Origin: Paraspadella gotoi
Taxonomy: Eukaryota; Chaetognatha
Length of the DNA: 64,000 nucleotides
NCBI GenBank assembly: GCA_051294375.1
Contig: CM119263.1
Location: forward strand, 8,909,162-8,973,161
Direction: 5' to 3'
A model generated the notes under the pieces. That model worked only from the letters and a program-made list of their open reading frames with translations. It made no database searches and had not been told where the DNA came from. The position numbers and the translations under genes are program-made. Shown here one piece after another: positions 23,921 to 35,199 of the stretch. Numbering within the stretch: the stretch's first letter is position 1; every line of letters begins with the position of its first letter.

Positions 23921-24312
23921 CCAAACTGACGAAAGCGACGAGGAAGGCGAGGAGTAGAAGAGGTAAGGCGACGGGGTGAGGACTAAGAAGTCTTGGCTTG
24001 GAGGCAGAATTCGCAGCACCAGCAGCAGCACTAGGAGCAGCAGCAGGGAACATCGACGGCAAAAACTCAAACGAATTTGCGGAGGAAGATTTGGCTGCGT
24101 TTGCGGATGGACCGCGTCCGTTTGTGATCGGGGTGAGTTTCGCCCGAGTCGTTGGTAAGTCTGTATGAATCGATATGGCGATCTCGATGGAGATTATTGG
24201 GTTTGTATATTCCACGATCGAAAACGAGGCTGAAGATGTCGCCAATAATACTGACGTTGAAGACAATGGCGACGATGACGACGACAAAGATGGCCAATGT
24301 GCCTCCAGTCGA
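23921..24312 (-). CDS. Second coding exon of the large low-complexity gene
   Basis: Bounded by an acceptor (TTTTCAG, AG at 24,314-24,313) and a donor-like GTGAGT at 23,920. The upstream exon ends two bases into a codon (GG, 24,984-24,983) and this exon supplies the third (T), so the join gives an uninterrupted frame of about 130 residues. The peptide is rich in Ser, Ala, Pro and Thr and ends in a hydrophobic run (PVALPLLLLAFLVAFVSLG). If the donor is not used, the frame stops at TAG (23,903-23,901), leaving that run at the C-terminus like a tail anchor or a GPI signal; the known N-terminus has no signal peptide, which argues against GPI. Another frame in the same exon also has a hydrophobic segment, so the frame rests on splice phase alone. 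Confidence 0.4.
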
Positions 24313-24982
24313 CTGAAAATTTAAAAAAGAAACAAAAACAAAAAACAATTAATATGTATTCTTGTCGACGAAAAATTGACCAACTTGCTCCCATTATTTT
24401 GTCGGACAAAACTATGATGAATTAAGATTACAGAAGAGGATATTTTTTACTTCTTAATAATACTTACATGCATTATTACTTCTAGTGTACTTCTTTATAT
24501 AAGATTTTAGAATACAAAGAAAAAGATTCCATCCTTAAAAAAGGATCAGGCCAATAATAAAAAGTTTTCAAGAATGAGTATTTAAATTAAATGTCATTTC
24601 GTCAAATTTTTACTTGAAAATTGGGTTAAAGATTTTAGCGGCTGAGTCCCCAAACATCCCTGGAGGGCAAACCACTATTCTCTTTTTGCTTTTCTCCTAT
24701 ATTTTTTCTTCTCTCTTTTTCCCTCTTTCTTTCTCTCCTTCGATATTTCCTACTTTCGCTTTTTTAGTGATTTTTATTGTTTTTTCTTCTCTTTTTCTTT
24801 TGAAAAAATAAAAGCCATAAAAAATCAAATAAGCAACAAACAACTTGTATAATTTAATAATGGAAAATGAATGAAAAATTCGCCGGACAAAAAAAATATA
24901 ATCAAGATTCAAGATAAATTATAAATATTACTAATAAGGAAAAGAAGAAAGATGAAATAAAGAAGGAAAGTCTGGCACTTAC

Positions 24983-27900
24983 CCTTTGGAATCAACTATA
25001 TTGGAGTCTCCGTTCACATTGTCGCCTGATGGCACAGTTTGGTGACACGTTTTTTCGACATCATTGTCTTCTCTGTTTTTGTTCTTCATCAAATTCGCCT
25101 CATTGACTCGAGACGCATTGCTTTCAGTGCCTTCAGAGAGTTTTCTGATGGAACCAGTCTGACTAAATCTATTGCATCTTCTTTTGTACCCGTCATCGCC
25201 ACTCCCACGCGCCGATTCGCCCGCAAGAACTGTACTTCCGTTTTTAGAAGACACATCACCTATGCTAACTCGTCCGTTGTCTCCTGACCCAATGTCGCGG
25301 GTCCAATTACCAGGGAGCCAATGAGGAGACGTTTTCTCATTCGGAACGGAGATGGAATCGGCGAGACCCTCGTTACCAAGATTCAATCGAGGACGAATTA
25401 TTGTTGCTTCGTTGCCTCGAGGTGGAGGACGAATTTTCACCAGAGGGCAAACGATCTTTTTTACATTGTGACATCCAAAAAATTTCATTTTCGGTCTAGC
25501 ATCAGGATAAACAGAAGGCCAATTCAATTTCCCAACATTGGTCGAAGAAAAAATACAAAAGACCTCGCGCCTCCTTTTCAATCGCCAGCGAATCCCCGTC
25601 GACCCTCTCTCTTCGCCATGACGACGCGTTTTCCGCCCACCGACGTTCCTCCCTCGTTTCTTTTCGGTTATATTTCTTTCTCGCCGGCTTCGTCTTCCGT
25701 CGCGTCCAACGCACAAAGCAAAACCACGTCTAATGGGCGTGGCTTCGGTCGCCGCCTCCATTTTTCTCGCTTTACCGACGCGCCGAGAACAAGGGCGTCT
25801 CTGCGCCTCGGCGCCATACCTTGTTTTTCGCGTTAAGTTTTGGCCAACGAAGCGTGGACTGACCATCTTGGCCGGCGTGCGTGGGTGTGGCGAGTTTATC
25901 GCCTCGGCGTCTCCCGAGGGTTGCGTGGTTTCGTTTCTATCGTCTCTCACTCTTCTAACTCCGTATTTTTTCTCGCAGCCGCGTTTACTAGGACCTACGT
26001 TTTTCACCTTTTCACATACGATGGTTTTTACTCTTTCGTTTCCCCTTTTTCCGGGGTTAATGGTCCGAAGTTTGCAATTTTCGTTTTTACCGTGTTTATC
26101 CTTATTCGAGGCTCCATTGTCATTGCTGTCGTTTTTATCAGTTCTTCTCTTCTCGATTTCGTTTTTATCAGTTCTTCCCTTCTCGCTTTCGTTTTTTCCG
26201 GATTCGAGCGGCCTCATTTCTCCGGGATTGACGGCTCTCGCGAAAGGCAATGTAATCCGTCGGCCGGAAATTTCCTCGTAACAATCTAGATTTAGATATA
26301 TTTGGAGATTCGGATTTGGATTAAGATTCCCACGGAGATTTTTATTTTGTCTTAGATTTATGATACATTTTGGATTCGGAATTAGATTTATATTTTGTGT
26401 ATTCTTATTTGGATTTGGATCGAGGCGCGTGGATTTAGCCGAGTTGTCTCGGGGCGATTCCATTTCGAGGACGATGCATTTGACGACGGGGGAAGGATTT
26501 CGTGGCGGCCGGAGTGGAGACAGCAGTGATGGCAGAGGTAGTTGCGGCGTTGGTGGCTGATAATGGAGTGGTGTTGAGAGCGAAGGAAGAACTGGCGTTG
26601 AGAGTGGAGAAAGAAGCGGGGATGCTGTCTGAAGATGGAGTGTCGTTAATAATGGGGAGACTTGGAGAATATGGAATGATAATAGAATTAGAAATGGCGT
26701 GGATACGACATTTACCACAGGAATAAGGACAGTTACAGTAAGAGTGAGAAGTTGCGCTGATACATACACCATGATGAGTTGCAGTAGATCATTCAGAAGC
26801 GAAACAAGTGGCTGTAAGAAAAACAGCTGGAAACGACGCGTCTCTGAGGAAAGAATTTGTGAAAGAAGCGGTCGTGAGAGAAGCGGCAGTGAAAGGAGCG
26901 ACAAAGAGAAAAGCGTTTGTGAAAGAAGGGGCAGTGAGAGACGTTTTTGTGTGAAAATAGAAAAGGAGTGAGGAGAAGTAAAGGAGAGAAATGGAAAAGA
27001 AACATCGACCGAAAAAACATTGAGTGACGATGGGAAGGAAAGGAGTTTGGAGAAAAGTGAATTTAACAACGGGTGAGGTCCGGAAATAGAGTAGAGTCCA
27101 GAATTAAGTGAGTAACGTCTAAGGGATATATATTGAGAACATCGCCTAAGGTTAAAATAGAGAGAGTGTCCACGAAGAATAAAATGTAATAAGTAACGCT
27201 TGGCAACAACGGATGTCAAGAAACGCCTACAGATACAGTGTTTTGTATAATGAACAATGGCTAAATTAAAAGAGTTTGGCCTAAGGGTGAAAGGGTAAAA
27301 GTATTTTCGCCTATTAAAAACATGACGTCTCCTACAGGATGATTTTCCTCGTTGGTTTCGTAAAGTTGGTCGATTGCCAGATGAGTATTTATTGGAAACA
27401 ACGAGCGAACGTGACGAAGACAAAGGTGAGTGATGGAAAGACAATGACGAAAAGGAGTAAGTAGACGAGGGTAACGACGACGACGAAGACGACGACGAAG
27501 ACGACGACGACGACGATGACGATGACTGAGTTTTCACCGAATTTGAATAATTTCTAATTTTCCCGCCAGCGGAGGTGAAATTTGAGCGGGAATCTTTAAT
27601 TCTTTCCCTCGATAATTTCGCCGAAGGAGAAATCGAAGATCGAGGATCAAATTTTGATCTAGAAAAAAAAGACGGACGTTTGAGACGAAGATCGAATTTC
27701 GATGGAATCGTCGAACGAGGATAAATTGTTGACTGAGGAAAATCATTTGAGTCGGATGATATTTTCGTCTGAGAATCGTTAATCTGTTGAAGATAATTAA
27801 CGTCGTCGATGACGGGAGAGACGAAGGCGCCTGTCGTAAGACGCGAAAGCGTTTCGTCTTTATCGATGGAAACGTCAGGCGCAAATAGCATCGTCGATCC

Positions 27901-30026
27901 ATTCGTGACAGAAGACGCGTCGATGTTATCATCGGAATCGTTCTCAAAGTTAAACTCAGAGCTTCCAGGCGAATGAATTTCACCAGGCGAATCTAATTCC
28001 ATGTCCACATACGAATCCTTCTCGTCTTCAACAGGCAGCTTCGACTCGAGAACATCAGGCGAATTTAGATCAGCGTCAACGGGCGAATCGAGGGAAAGCG
28101 ATATTTGACGATCGTCGCCCGGTTCGCTCGCTGAAATCGATTTCTTAGGAAAAGTAGATCGAAGGCGCGATAAAATCGGATCATTGAAATCCGACGATGG
28201 GTGATAAAACTGGGATTGACGATGGGCGTGGCACTGATGACATAATTCGTCGTAGGATTGATGAAGAGACTTTTCGCTCGATAAGTGATGAAGATGTATT
28301 TCTGATTGACGAGAAAACTCTCCGTCTTGAATGTTTTTGCTGGGTTTTCGACAAAACGTTTTGGTGAATTGATGGCTAAACTCGTCACTGGATCGGTGAT
28401 AAGACGTTTCGTAGGATTGGTGATAACAACCATCGATCGAATAACTTGTTGAGAGACGTCGTAACTTTTGGGTCAATGAGCGAATTGGGATTCTGCGGAG
28501 ACGAAAATCGGGCGGGAAAAACGCCGGGGGATATGCCGGAGGATCAAACGGAGCATCGACCGGGTGACCAGCCGGTAATTCGGCCGAAGGATCAGCCGAT
28601 GAAAAATGCGTTGATGCCATTACATGCCACGACGAGTCAGCTTCTCCGTGACTCTTATCCATCCCATTATATGCCAAATAAATATTATTCGAGTAAAAAG
28701 ATTTTCGGTTTCCGCGCTTTGTAGAATCGACATGATTAGCCGGCACTATGACCCAGTTGCGACGAAGGCTTATTGCTGATATAGATAATTGATCCCGATC
28801 AAAACGGAGATCCGGTCCGATAGAGGAAGCGAAATGAGAAAACAAATGGCGATCGGAATGAAATTCGGATGATAAACTATCGAGAGTTGGACGATCAAAC
28901 TTGGTCAGAGTCGAACGACCCGAATGGATCATAGTTGACCTAATTTGTTCCAATGAGTCTTCATTCTTGGCCGACGTAGGCGTCGTAGTAGTCCTCAACG
29001 CAAAAATTGCCCTTTGGTGGCCTCCGTTGCCGCCTTTGCCGCCGCCCACGCCCCTGAACCCGCCCACGTCGTCGCCATATCTGTCTTGGTCGCCGCCGCT
29101 GCCGCCGCAGCCGCTGCCGCCGCCGCCAATAAATTTTTGCTCCGTCGAATTTAGATCTTTTGTCTTTGCGTCTCGCGACGACGAATTTCGTCTTCTTTTG
29201 TTAGTTTCTCCTTTATCGGATTTTTCTCTTTCCTTTTTATTTTCACGTTCGCCTTTTGTTTCCCGTTTTTCGAGTTTTTTCGACTTTGTTCTCGGTCCCA
29301 TTTTTTCGATTTTTTTCAGATTCTTCTTTTCCTCGACGTGAATTCGCCCAAAGGAGGGCGAAGCGTAGATCCTCCCTGAGTCATCATTATGCCCGAGGAA
29401 GAAATTATACTTCGGATCCGCCTCCCCCTTCTTCCTCCCGTCCTCTTCTTCCTCCTCCTCCTCCTCCTCCTCCTCCTCCTCCTCCCCCATTTCCTTCGCT
29501 TCATCCTCCCCGAGAGATTCCTCATTTTCCTCCTTCGTTCCGATATCTGGATAGAATTCGTCCTTCCCCTGCTTTTCTTTATTTTTCCAAGGGAAATCCC
29601 TAATTTCATTTTCGCCTTCGTTTTCTTCCTTGATTTCACAAACGAGGTTCCACATTTTGTTTTCTCTCACGACCAAGTTTATTTCTTTCTCCTTTCGATT
29701 TCCTCCCAAGTTTTCCTCGTTCACTTTCCTCGATTGGTTCTTTTCTTTTTCTCGGAAAACCTTTTCTCGCAATTCCATCCTTTCCTCACCATCGTCCTTA
29801 ACTTCCTTCCTCGCTTCCGCATTTATGAAGAGTTCTTCGTTTTGTTCATTCTTCTCTTCATCCACCACCTCACCCACCATTTTCTCCTCGTCCCCCTTCT
29901 CATCCTCCACCTCCTCTTCTTCTTCCTCCTCCTCCTCGTCTGACTCCTCGTCTTCCCTGTCGACGACTTCGACGGCGGACGACATCAGCAATTCTGATTC
30001 CGCCTCCAAAAATTGTTATTTTTATT
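24983..30026 (-). CDS. Giant exon encoding an acidic, low-complexity protein of unknown function
   Basis: One frame stays open for 5 kb, far beyond chance in this AT-rich DNA. A strong acceptor (TTTCTTTTCTTTCAG, AG at 30,028-30,027) opens the exon. In-frame TAA codons precede the first ATG at 29,985-29,983, so that ATG is the likely start; 30,026-29,986 would be 5'UTR. The exon ends at a consensus donor (GTAAGT, 24,982-24,977) after about 1,668 codons. Regions in order: acidic run of Asp/Glu; Lys/Arg/Glu-rich part with basic patches (NKRRRNSSSR); Gly-rich patch; Ser/His/Asp-rich middle; Ser run near 27,530-27,470; Leu/Ser/Arg-rich part over degenerate 15-nt repeats; Asn/Lys/Arg-rich end. No enzyme motif, signal peptide or known domain is seen. 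Basic patches suggest a nuclear or RNA-binding role, but that is inference. Confidence 0.55.
26790..27010. repeat. Degenerate ~15-nt tandem repeats inside the giant exon
   Basis: Plus-strand words of the form GAAAGAAGCGGCAGTGA recur with changes about every 15 or 30 nt. The unit length is a multiple of three, so copy-number changes keep the frame open. Confidence 0.6.
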
Positions 30027-30290
30027 CTGAAAGAAAAGAAAAACGTTTGATAAGTCGCTGTGGTTCCTTGAGTATCGTTTTATTGCTGTTTAAAAAAAAA
30101 AAAAACTTTTTTAAAAAATGTATTGCATTCCATTCATCTACGGGAGTTTCTGATTAAAGACTGTCCCCCCCGCCCATTGCGTCTGTACCTAATAATTCAT
30201 ATATTATTAAATTTTATATTTTGTTCTTCAGACTCTTTTCTTATCAATTTTATCCTCGGAGGTTTGCCCAGATTTCGACACCGCCAGATA

Positions 30291-30473
30291 TCATGCCGCA
30301 GATTGCAGGTGTGGTTCGAGTTCATTGGCGAAAGCAACATAGCGACTGCTGGCGACATCGCCCGGGTATTCGTCTGTGATTTCGCTAAGATTCTCGCCGG
30401 CAATTGCCCCAGTTATGGTATTTAATTCTGTGTTAGGCCAACAAAGTAAATCCTCAAAACTCAATCTAACCAT
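30291..30473 (-). CDS. Short uncharacterised ORF upstream of the giant exon
   Basis: A 60-codon ATG-to-TGA frame with balanced composition (for example ITGAIAGENLSEITDEYPGD), unlike the biased shadows around it. It lies about 270 nt upstream of the giant exon on the same strand. No family is recognised, and no donor leads from it in phase. It may be an upstream ORF, a transposon fragment or chance. Confidence 0.2.
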   Translation of the reverse strand: MVRLSFEDLLCWPNTELNTITGAIAGENLSEITDEYPGDVASSRYVAFANELEPHLQSAA

Positions 30474-30707
30474 AAACTAAAACCTGAGGTTAAAGACTTA
30501 GATGGAATAGAGCTTTGAGAAAAAAAGTTAAAAATGTACAAAACAAAGGAAAAAGTTAATGAAAGACAAAAGGGCGATGACGAAAAACAAAAAAAGAAAT
30601 GGAATGAAAACAGAAAGAAAATGAGGAATCATTGGAAGAAAGATAAGAGGCGGAAAACGTAGTTTAGAAACAAACAAGACCAAAATAAAAGGAAATTGAA
30701 TAATCCA

Positions 30708-30711
<4 letters not shown>

Positions 30712-30749
<38 letters not shown>

Positions 30750-30813
30750 CTCTATCTATCTATCCTCTCCCTCCTCTCTCTCTCTATCTCTCTCTCTCTC
30801 TCTCTCTATCATT
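30712..30813. repeat. (CT)n microsatellite with CTAT units
   Basis: CT tract interrupted by CTATCTATC. The DNA following to 31,240 is pyrimidine-rich without a gene. Confidence 0.9.
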
Positions 30814-31499
30814 GTTTTTCATATTCTTTCTGGATTTTTATTTTTTCTTTCTCCGTCTGTCCGTCTTTCAGAGAGTCTTTTATCAGCTTGCCCACCCTTC
30901 TTTTTTTTTTGGACTTTTTATTTGGCAAATGTCGACCTTCCAGCTATATTTTTGCCTTTCTTCTGCGCGTGCACTCTCTCTCTCTCTCCCTCTCTCTTTC
31001 GCTTTCTTTTCTTTTTTTCTTTTTTCTCTCATGTTCTTCTTCTCTATCAATTTCACCCGGTCTTTTCTCTGCACTCATCTCCTCTTATCTCCGCCAAAAT
31101 CTCGTTTTGCGCCAAATTTTTTAAAATTTTTTTTCTTCGAGGCATCATATAGCAAAGCCTTTTCTTCGTGACGAGTATTCAAATCACGTTTTTTTTTTAA
31201 ATTCTGTATGGCAATATATAGAAAGGAAATGTAAGGCAAAGTAAAAATATTACGCACGACAAATATCTTATGATTTTTAAATATACAATTTTAACTAAAA
31301 TCCCAAGTGTTACAAAGCCCCATTGACTTTCTGGTCACGTCACCGCATTTTTAGATGACAACACTACTATACAAGTATGAATCATGTGCATAACAAACCT
31401 GTAATGATATCTCACTGCTCTAATGAAATAACAAATTAGCTTTTAAAGTATAATATGTAAGATAGATCAGCAGACTGACAGAAGGAAAAAGTTATTTAT

Positions 31500-31535
31500 T
31501 TGAGTTGCTCCGCAAGTACTCGCGGCGTAACTAAA
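31500..31535. mobile_element. Family A palindrome, solo copy
   Basis: 30-nt near-palindrome at 31,503-31,532 followed by TAAAAAC, as in the other copies, but without the GTCGGTCCGTC tract. It is probably a truncated element. Confidence 0.6.
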
Positions 31536-31539
31536 AACG

Positions 31540-33340
31540 AGAAAAGAGACAAATTGAAAAATGGAATATGAAATACAAAATGAAACGAAACTCGTATAAA
31601 AGGAAGAAAGGAAAAAAAGAAGGAAATAAAAAAAAAATGAAGAAAAAAAACTATAAAAAATTGTATTTGTAAAAAAGCTTACCACTCTCTTTTACTTTTT
31701 TCCCCCTTTACTCTTCATAATCCTTCGAATCGCAGAACCGAGGTTAATCTCATGCGTCAAGTTTCAAGGTCCTTGAAATCGGAAGGATTTTGGCGTCACT
31801 ATTGACTACGAGAGAATATTTTTGTTTTATACATATTATCAATCTATTAAAAATGGAAGAAAAGATCTGAAATTAATAATATTAAGCAATAAATATTAAT
31901 CATTAATGGGAAAGCAAGACAAATAAGCTATCTTGCCCCTGACTTTGGACAGGCTTTGGTGGTTTAAGGCCTTCATCACTATTACAAGATATTTGTTTAT
32001 TTTGCTCTTTTTTCTTTCTTTCTTTTTTTGCCGTCTCAATGACTTTCGTATTTTCTTTCTATTCAATTTTTACAAATAAATTTTCAGTAAATTTTTTAGA
32101 CTTTTTTCTTTCAGGTATTCGGGAAATTGAACAAGAAATCTTTCATTAAATTTTTGTTTTGACTTTTGAGATTCAAATTCAAAATCTGTTACCAAATCCA
32201 AGATTGCCGCCTGGAATAAATTTTTCGTTTTCTTTGGAAATATTTTGCTTACAAAAAATTTTTCGACTTGATTGTCATAAAACAGACTGCTTGCATATGT
32301 ACTGTTTAATAAAACTTTTTTAAACCATTATTTTATAACAAAACCAATACACAATACAAATTTTAAATGCTTACTTTTGTTGGGACTTGGTTTTTTTAAC
32401 AAAATTGTTATTATATGTTTTTTAAGTATTATTCATATATACCTACATATTTTTTTTTAATTTAAATTAATTCAAGAAGCAAAAAAACTTTGCACTCATT
32501 CGCCGCTAAAATCCCCAAAACAAAGTCGTGATAGATTAACCCTTAAAGTTAAATCCTGAAAGTGAATCCAGGATTGGCGCGTTTCTAAGAGACCGCCGCG
32601 CCGGCGCCAACTTTAAATCAAGCTGTGCCAACATCACTCCTGGGGTGCCAAGTTTTCATCGATGGCGTTATCTTGACATCAACGCCATAATCTTTGGCGT
32701 CGTCCTCTTGACATCGACGTTCATCCCATCTTCAGTAATCCTTTTCTCCGTTTCCGGATTTGATTTCTATGTCATGACATTGAGAGAAAGTGTGAACCTC
32801 AAAGTAAAATGAGAAAATCAGCCCTCGACTATTCGTCGCGTCACCAAAACCTAAGCGGCGTCCCTGCGGCTCAGGCATCGTCACGGCGATGGTTTTTTTT
32901 TTCATTTAATATATGTTTTACAAAAATAATTAGATTAGAAAGATCTTTTTAAAAATACGCAGCAAAGTTAAAAATTTAAAAAAAAAAAAAAGATTTGCGC
33001 TAATAAGAGACGACAATCAAATTCTCATTAAAAGAGAAACGACTTAAATCCATTCCCAGGTCAATTGTCGCTTCCACCTTTGTTTTAAATGTTTTAAATA
33101 GATATTTCTACTTTATTATTATAACTAAAAGTAAGATCCCAAAGGTAGAGTTAAATATCTCCCATTAATGCTTCAGTAACCATCACAGGTATGATTTATA
33201 TCATAGTTGTGAAAAAAGAAAAAAAACCTTTTTTTATTAAACTTTTCACCCAGATTATCGAAGTGAAAGATTTTCATTCCATCAACCTGGAGGCAACAGC
33301 CGAGTCTGTCAACGACAGAAGCCCGGTGGTTTGGTTTTGA
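31540..33340. other. No gene recognised
   Basis: AT-rich, with one GC-richer patch at 32,570-32,720. Within that patch, CTTGACATCAACG (about 32,672-32,684) and CTTGACATCGACG (about 32,707-32,719) form a short imperfect repeat 35 nt apart. Confidence 0.4.
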
Positions 33341-33342
33341 CA

Positions 33343-33484
<142 letters not shown>

Positions 33485-33851
33485 TTTCTCCAATCCACTT
33501 CACATTCAATTTTTCGTTTTCCCCTAATTTACTCTCCCCTTTTGCTCCTTAAACTTCAATCTTTCGCCGGGTAAAGTTCGCCTTTCCTTTCGCTTTTTGC
33601 CGCCCAACAATCTGCCATTTTGAGTTTAACCCTTGTCAACTCTTCCCGAATAAACTTTTCTTTAAGGTTAACCCTATTTTATCAACTTCTTTTAGAATTT
33701 TCTCTCTACCCATTATCACCCTTTTCATTCTTCAATTTTCCGAATTTCCTCCGCATTAGTGCCCGGTTCACTGGATCAGTGATTCTTTGAAATGACGTAT
33801 TACCATTTCACTGTTCCCCTTTCCTTCTTTCCCTATCCCCCCATAGAATTC

Positions 33852-33909
33852 TCTCTCGCTCTCTCTCTCTCTCTCTCCTCTCTCTCTCCTCTCTCTCTCT
33901 TCTCTCTCT

Positions 33910-33984
<75 letters not shown>

Positions 33985-33990
33985 CCCCTC
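33852..33990. repeat. (CT)n microsatellite
   Basis: CT tract with regular TTCT/CCTC interruptions. Confidence 0.95.
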
Positions 33991-34178
33991 TCCCCAATAT
34001 CCTTTCCGTACGAGGCGCGACGTTGAAAAAGCGCGAGACATTTCAAATTTAACGGTTCAAAAAAAACCGTATTATTTTTCTTTGTTTCGACGACGGCAAC
34101 TGGTCGGTCGGTTCTAGAGTCAAATTGAAAAATCACTTTCCCACTTTTCATTTTACTTTGCGGCGCGATTTTTGTGAA

Positions 34179-34291
34179 ATGGCGGCGACGTATTCTCGGC
34201 TCTCCGTTTCCAATTCGTCTCCCCGAGGACGAAATGGTGTCATCGTTTCAAAAATGATTATTATTCAAGTATTAAAATCATCTATATTGAC
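34179..34291 (+). CDS. Candidate first coding exon
   Basis: CpG-richer sequence carries GAAATGGCGGCGACG, a good initiation context. The frame encodes MAATYSRLSVSNSSPRGRNG and continues to a consensus donor (GTAAGT at 34,292). Length is 113 nt, ending two bases into a codon. No downstream exon can be matched to it with confidence; the next plus-strand coding signal is 6.6 kb away. The start context and donor are the only support. Confidence 0.25.
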
Positions 34292-34331
34292 GTAAGTCGA
34301 AAGAATTAGGAGATTATTATGTTTAGGCTGC

Positions 34332-34345
34332 ACAGTAGGGGGCGC
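34332..34345 (+). promoter_or_regulatory. CTCF-like motif
   Basis: CAGTAGGGGGCGC matches the core CTCF consensus CCASYAGRKGGCRS at all but the first listed position. It sits 40 nt after the candidate first exon. It is a single site, judged by eye. Confidence 0.3.
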
Positions 34346-35008
34346 ATTGTAACTCAACAAGTTGCATAGAGGATGCCACCCGTCACATTGCACTTTTCAA
34401 CACCGGAAGCACGGTTGAGACGAAACGATTCAACTCCCTCAGTTTCTCTGGAAAAGATCGGCCGCATGGAACCGTAGTTTTTTTTTTTCGATACAAATTT
34501 ATTGTACATCATTAGTTTCGCCATTTATTTACCTCTACTATAAATAAACTTATTCACGATTTATTCGTCATTTATTCGAAACTTACGACATTTGAGATTT
34601 ATAAGTCCTTGCTCCATGTTAAAGTCAGTTCAACCTACGGCTGACGAATGGAGGCAATGAAAATAATAAACATTTTCTACATATAGTGTTCCAAAGTCAT
34701 GGCTTTTGAGGATCTCGAAAAAATAGAAACGCAATGACTTATTGTCGCATTATTTTTTTATTTATTTATCCCTTTTACGTGATATGTCAGTTATAATCAG
34801 TAGCTTTTACGAGGGAGTCGAACATCAGTTTTTTTTTATTCTCAACTTTTCTTGCGATTTCTTTTCATGTTTCCATGTCTTCTTTTGTCTTAGCTCGTCT
34901 TTTTCGTCTTCTTTATCTTGTAGCATGCCTTTGTTTTCTAATTACTTCGGCACGTCTTTGTGCTAATCAATTTTAAACTGCTTAAATTTAAAACAGAATT
35001 CTTAGTCT

Positions 35009-35190
35009 GTTACACGGATTTCAGATGGGAGTGAAATGAAAAGATTTGTTATANNNNNNNNNNTTGTAACTCTCAACTAACTGACTGTGATTAACTTTTG
35101 TTCGTTTATTTAGTTTATTATGTTCCTATAAAGCAAATTGCACAGTATTTAATCCTTTCATTTCACTCCCATTTGAAAATCCGTGTTTAC
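35009..35190. repeat. Inverted repeat around a 10-N gap
   Basis: Left arm 35,009-35,047 and right arm 35,151-35,190 are about 40 nt long and nearly reverse complements (shared core ATGGGAGTGAAATGAAA). Between them lie a 10-N gap and about 85 nt of AT-rich sequence. It is either a small terminal-inverted-repeat element or a foldback join made during scaffolding. Confidence 0.7.
35054..35063. other. Assembly gap (10 N)
   Basis: Ten N between the two arms of the inverted repeat. Confidence 1.
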
Positions 35191-35199
35191 AATCTATTT

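Noticed and set aside
25321-26289. Plus-strand frames within 25.0-30.0 kb (for example 171, 182 and 184 codons)
   Set aside because: Shadows of the giant minus-strand exon, with no splice or domain support.
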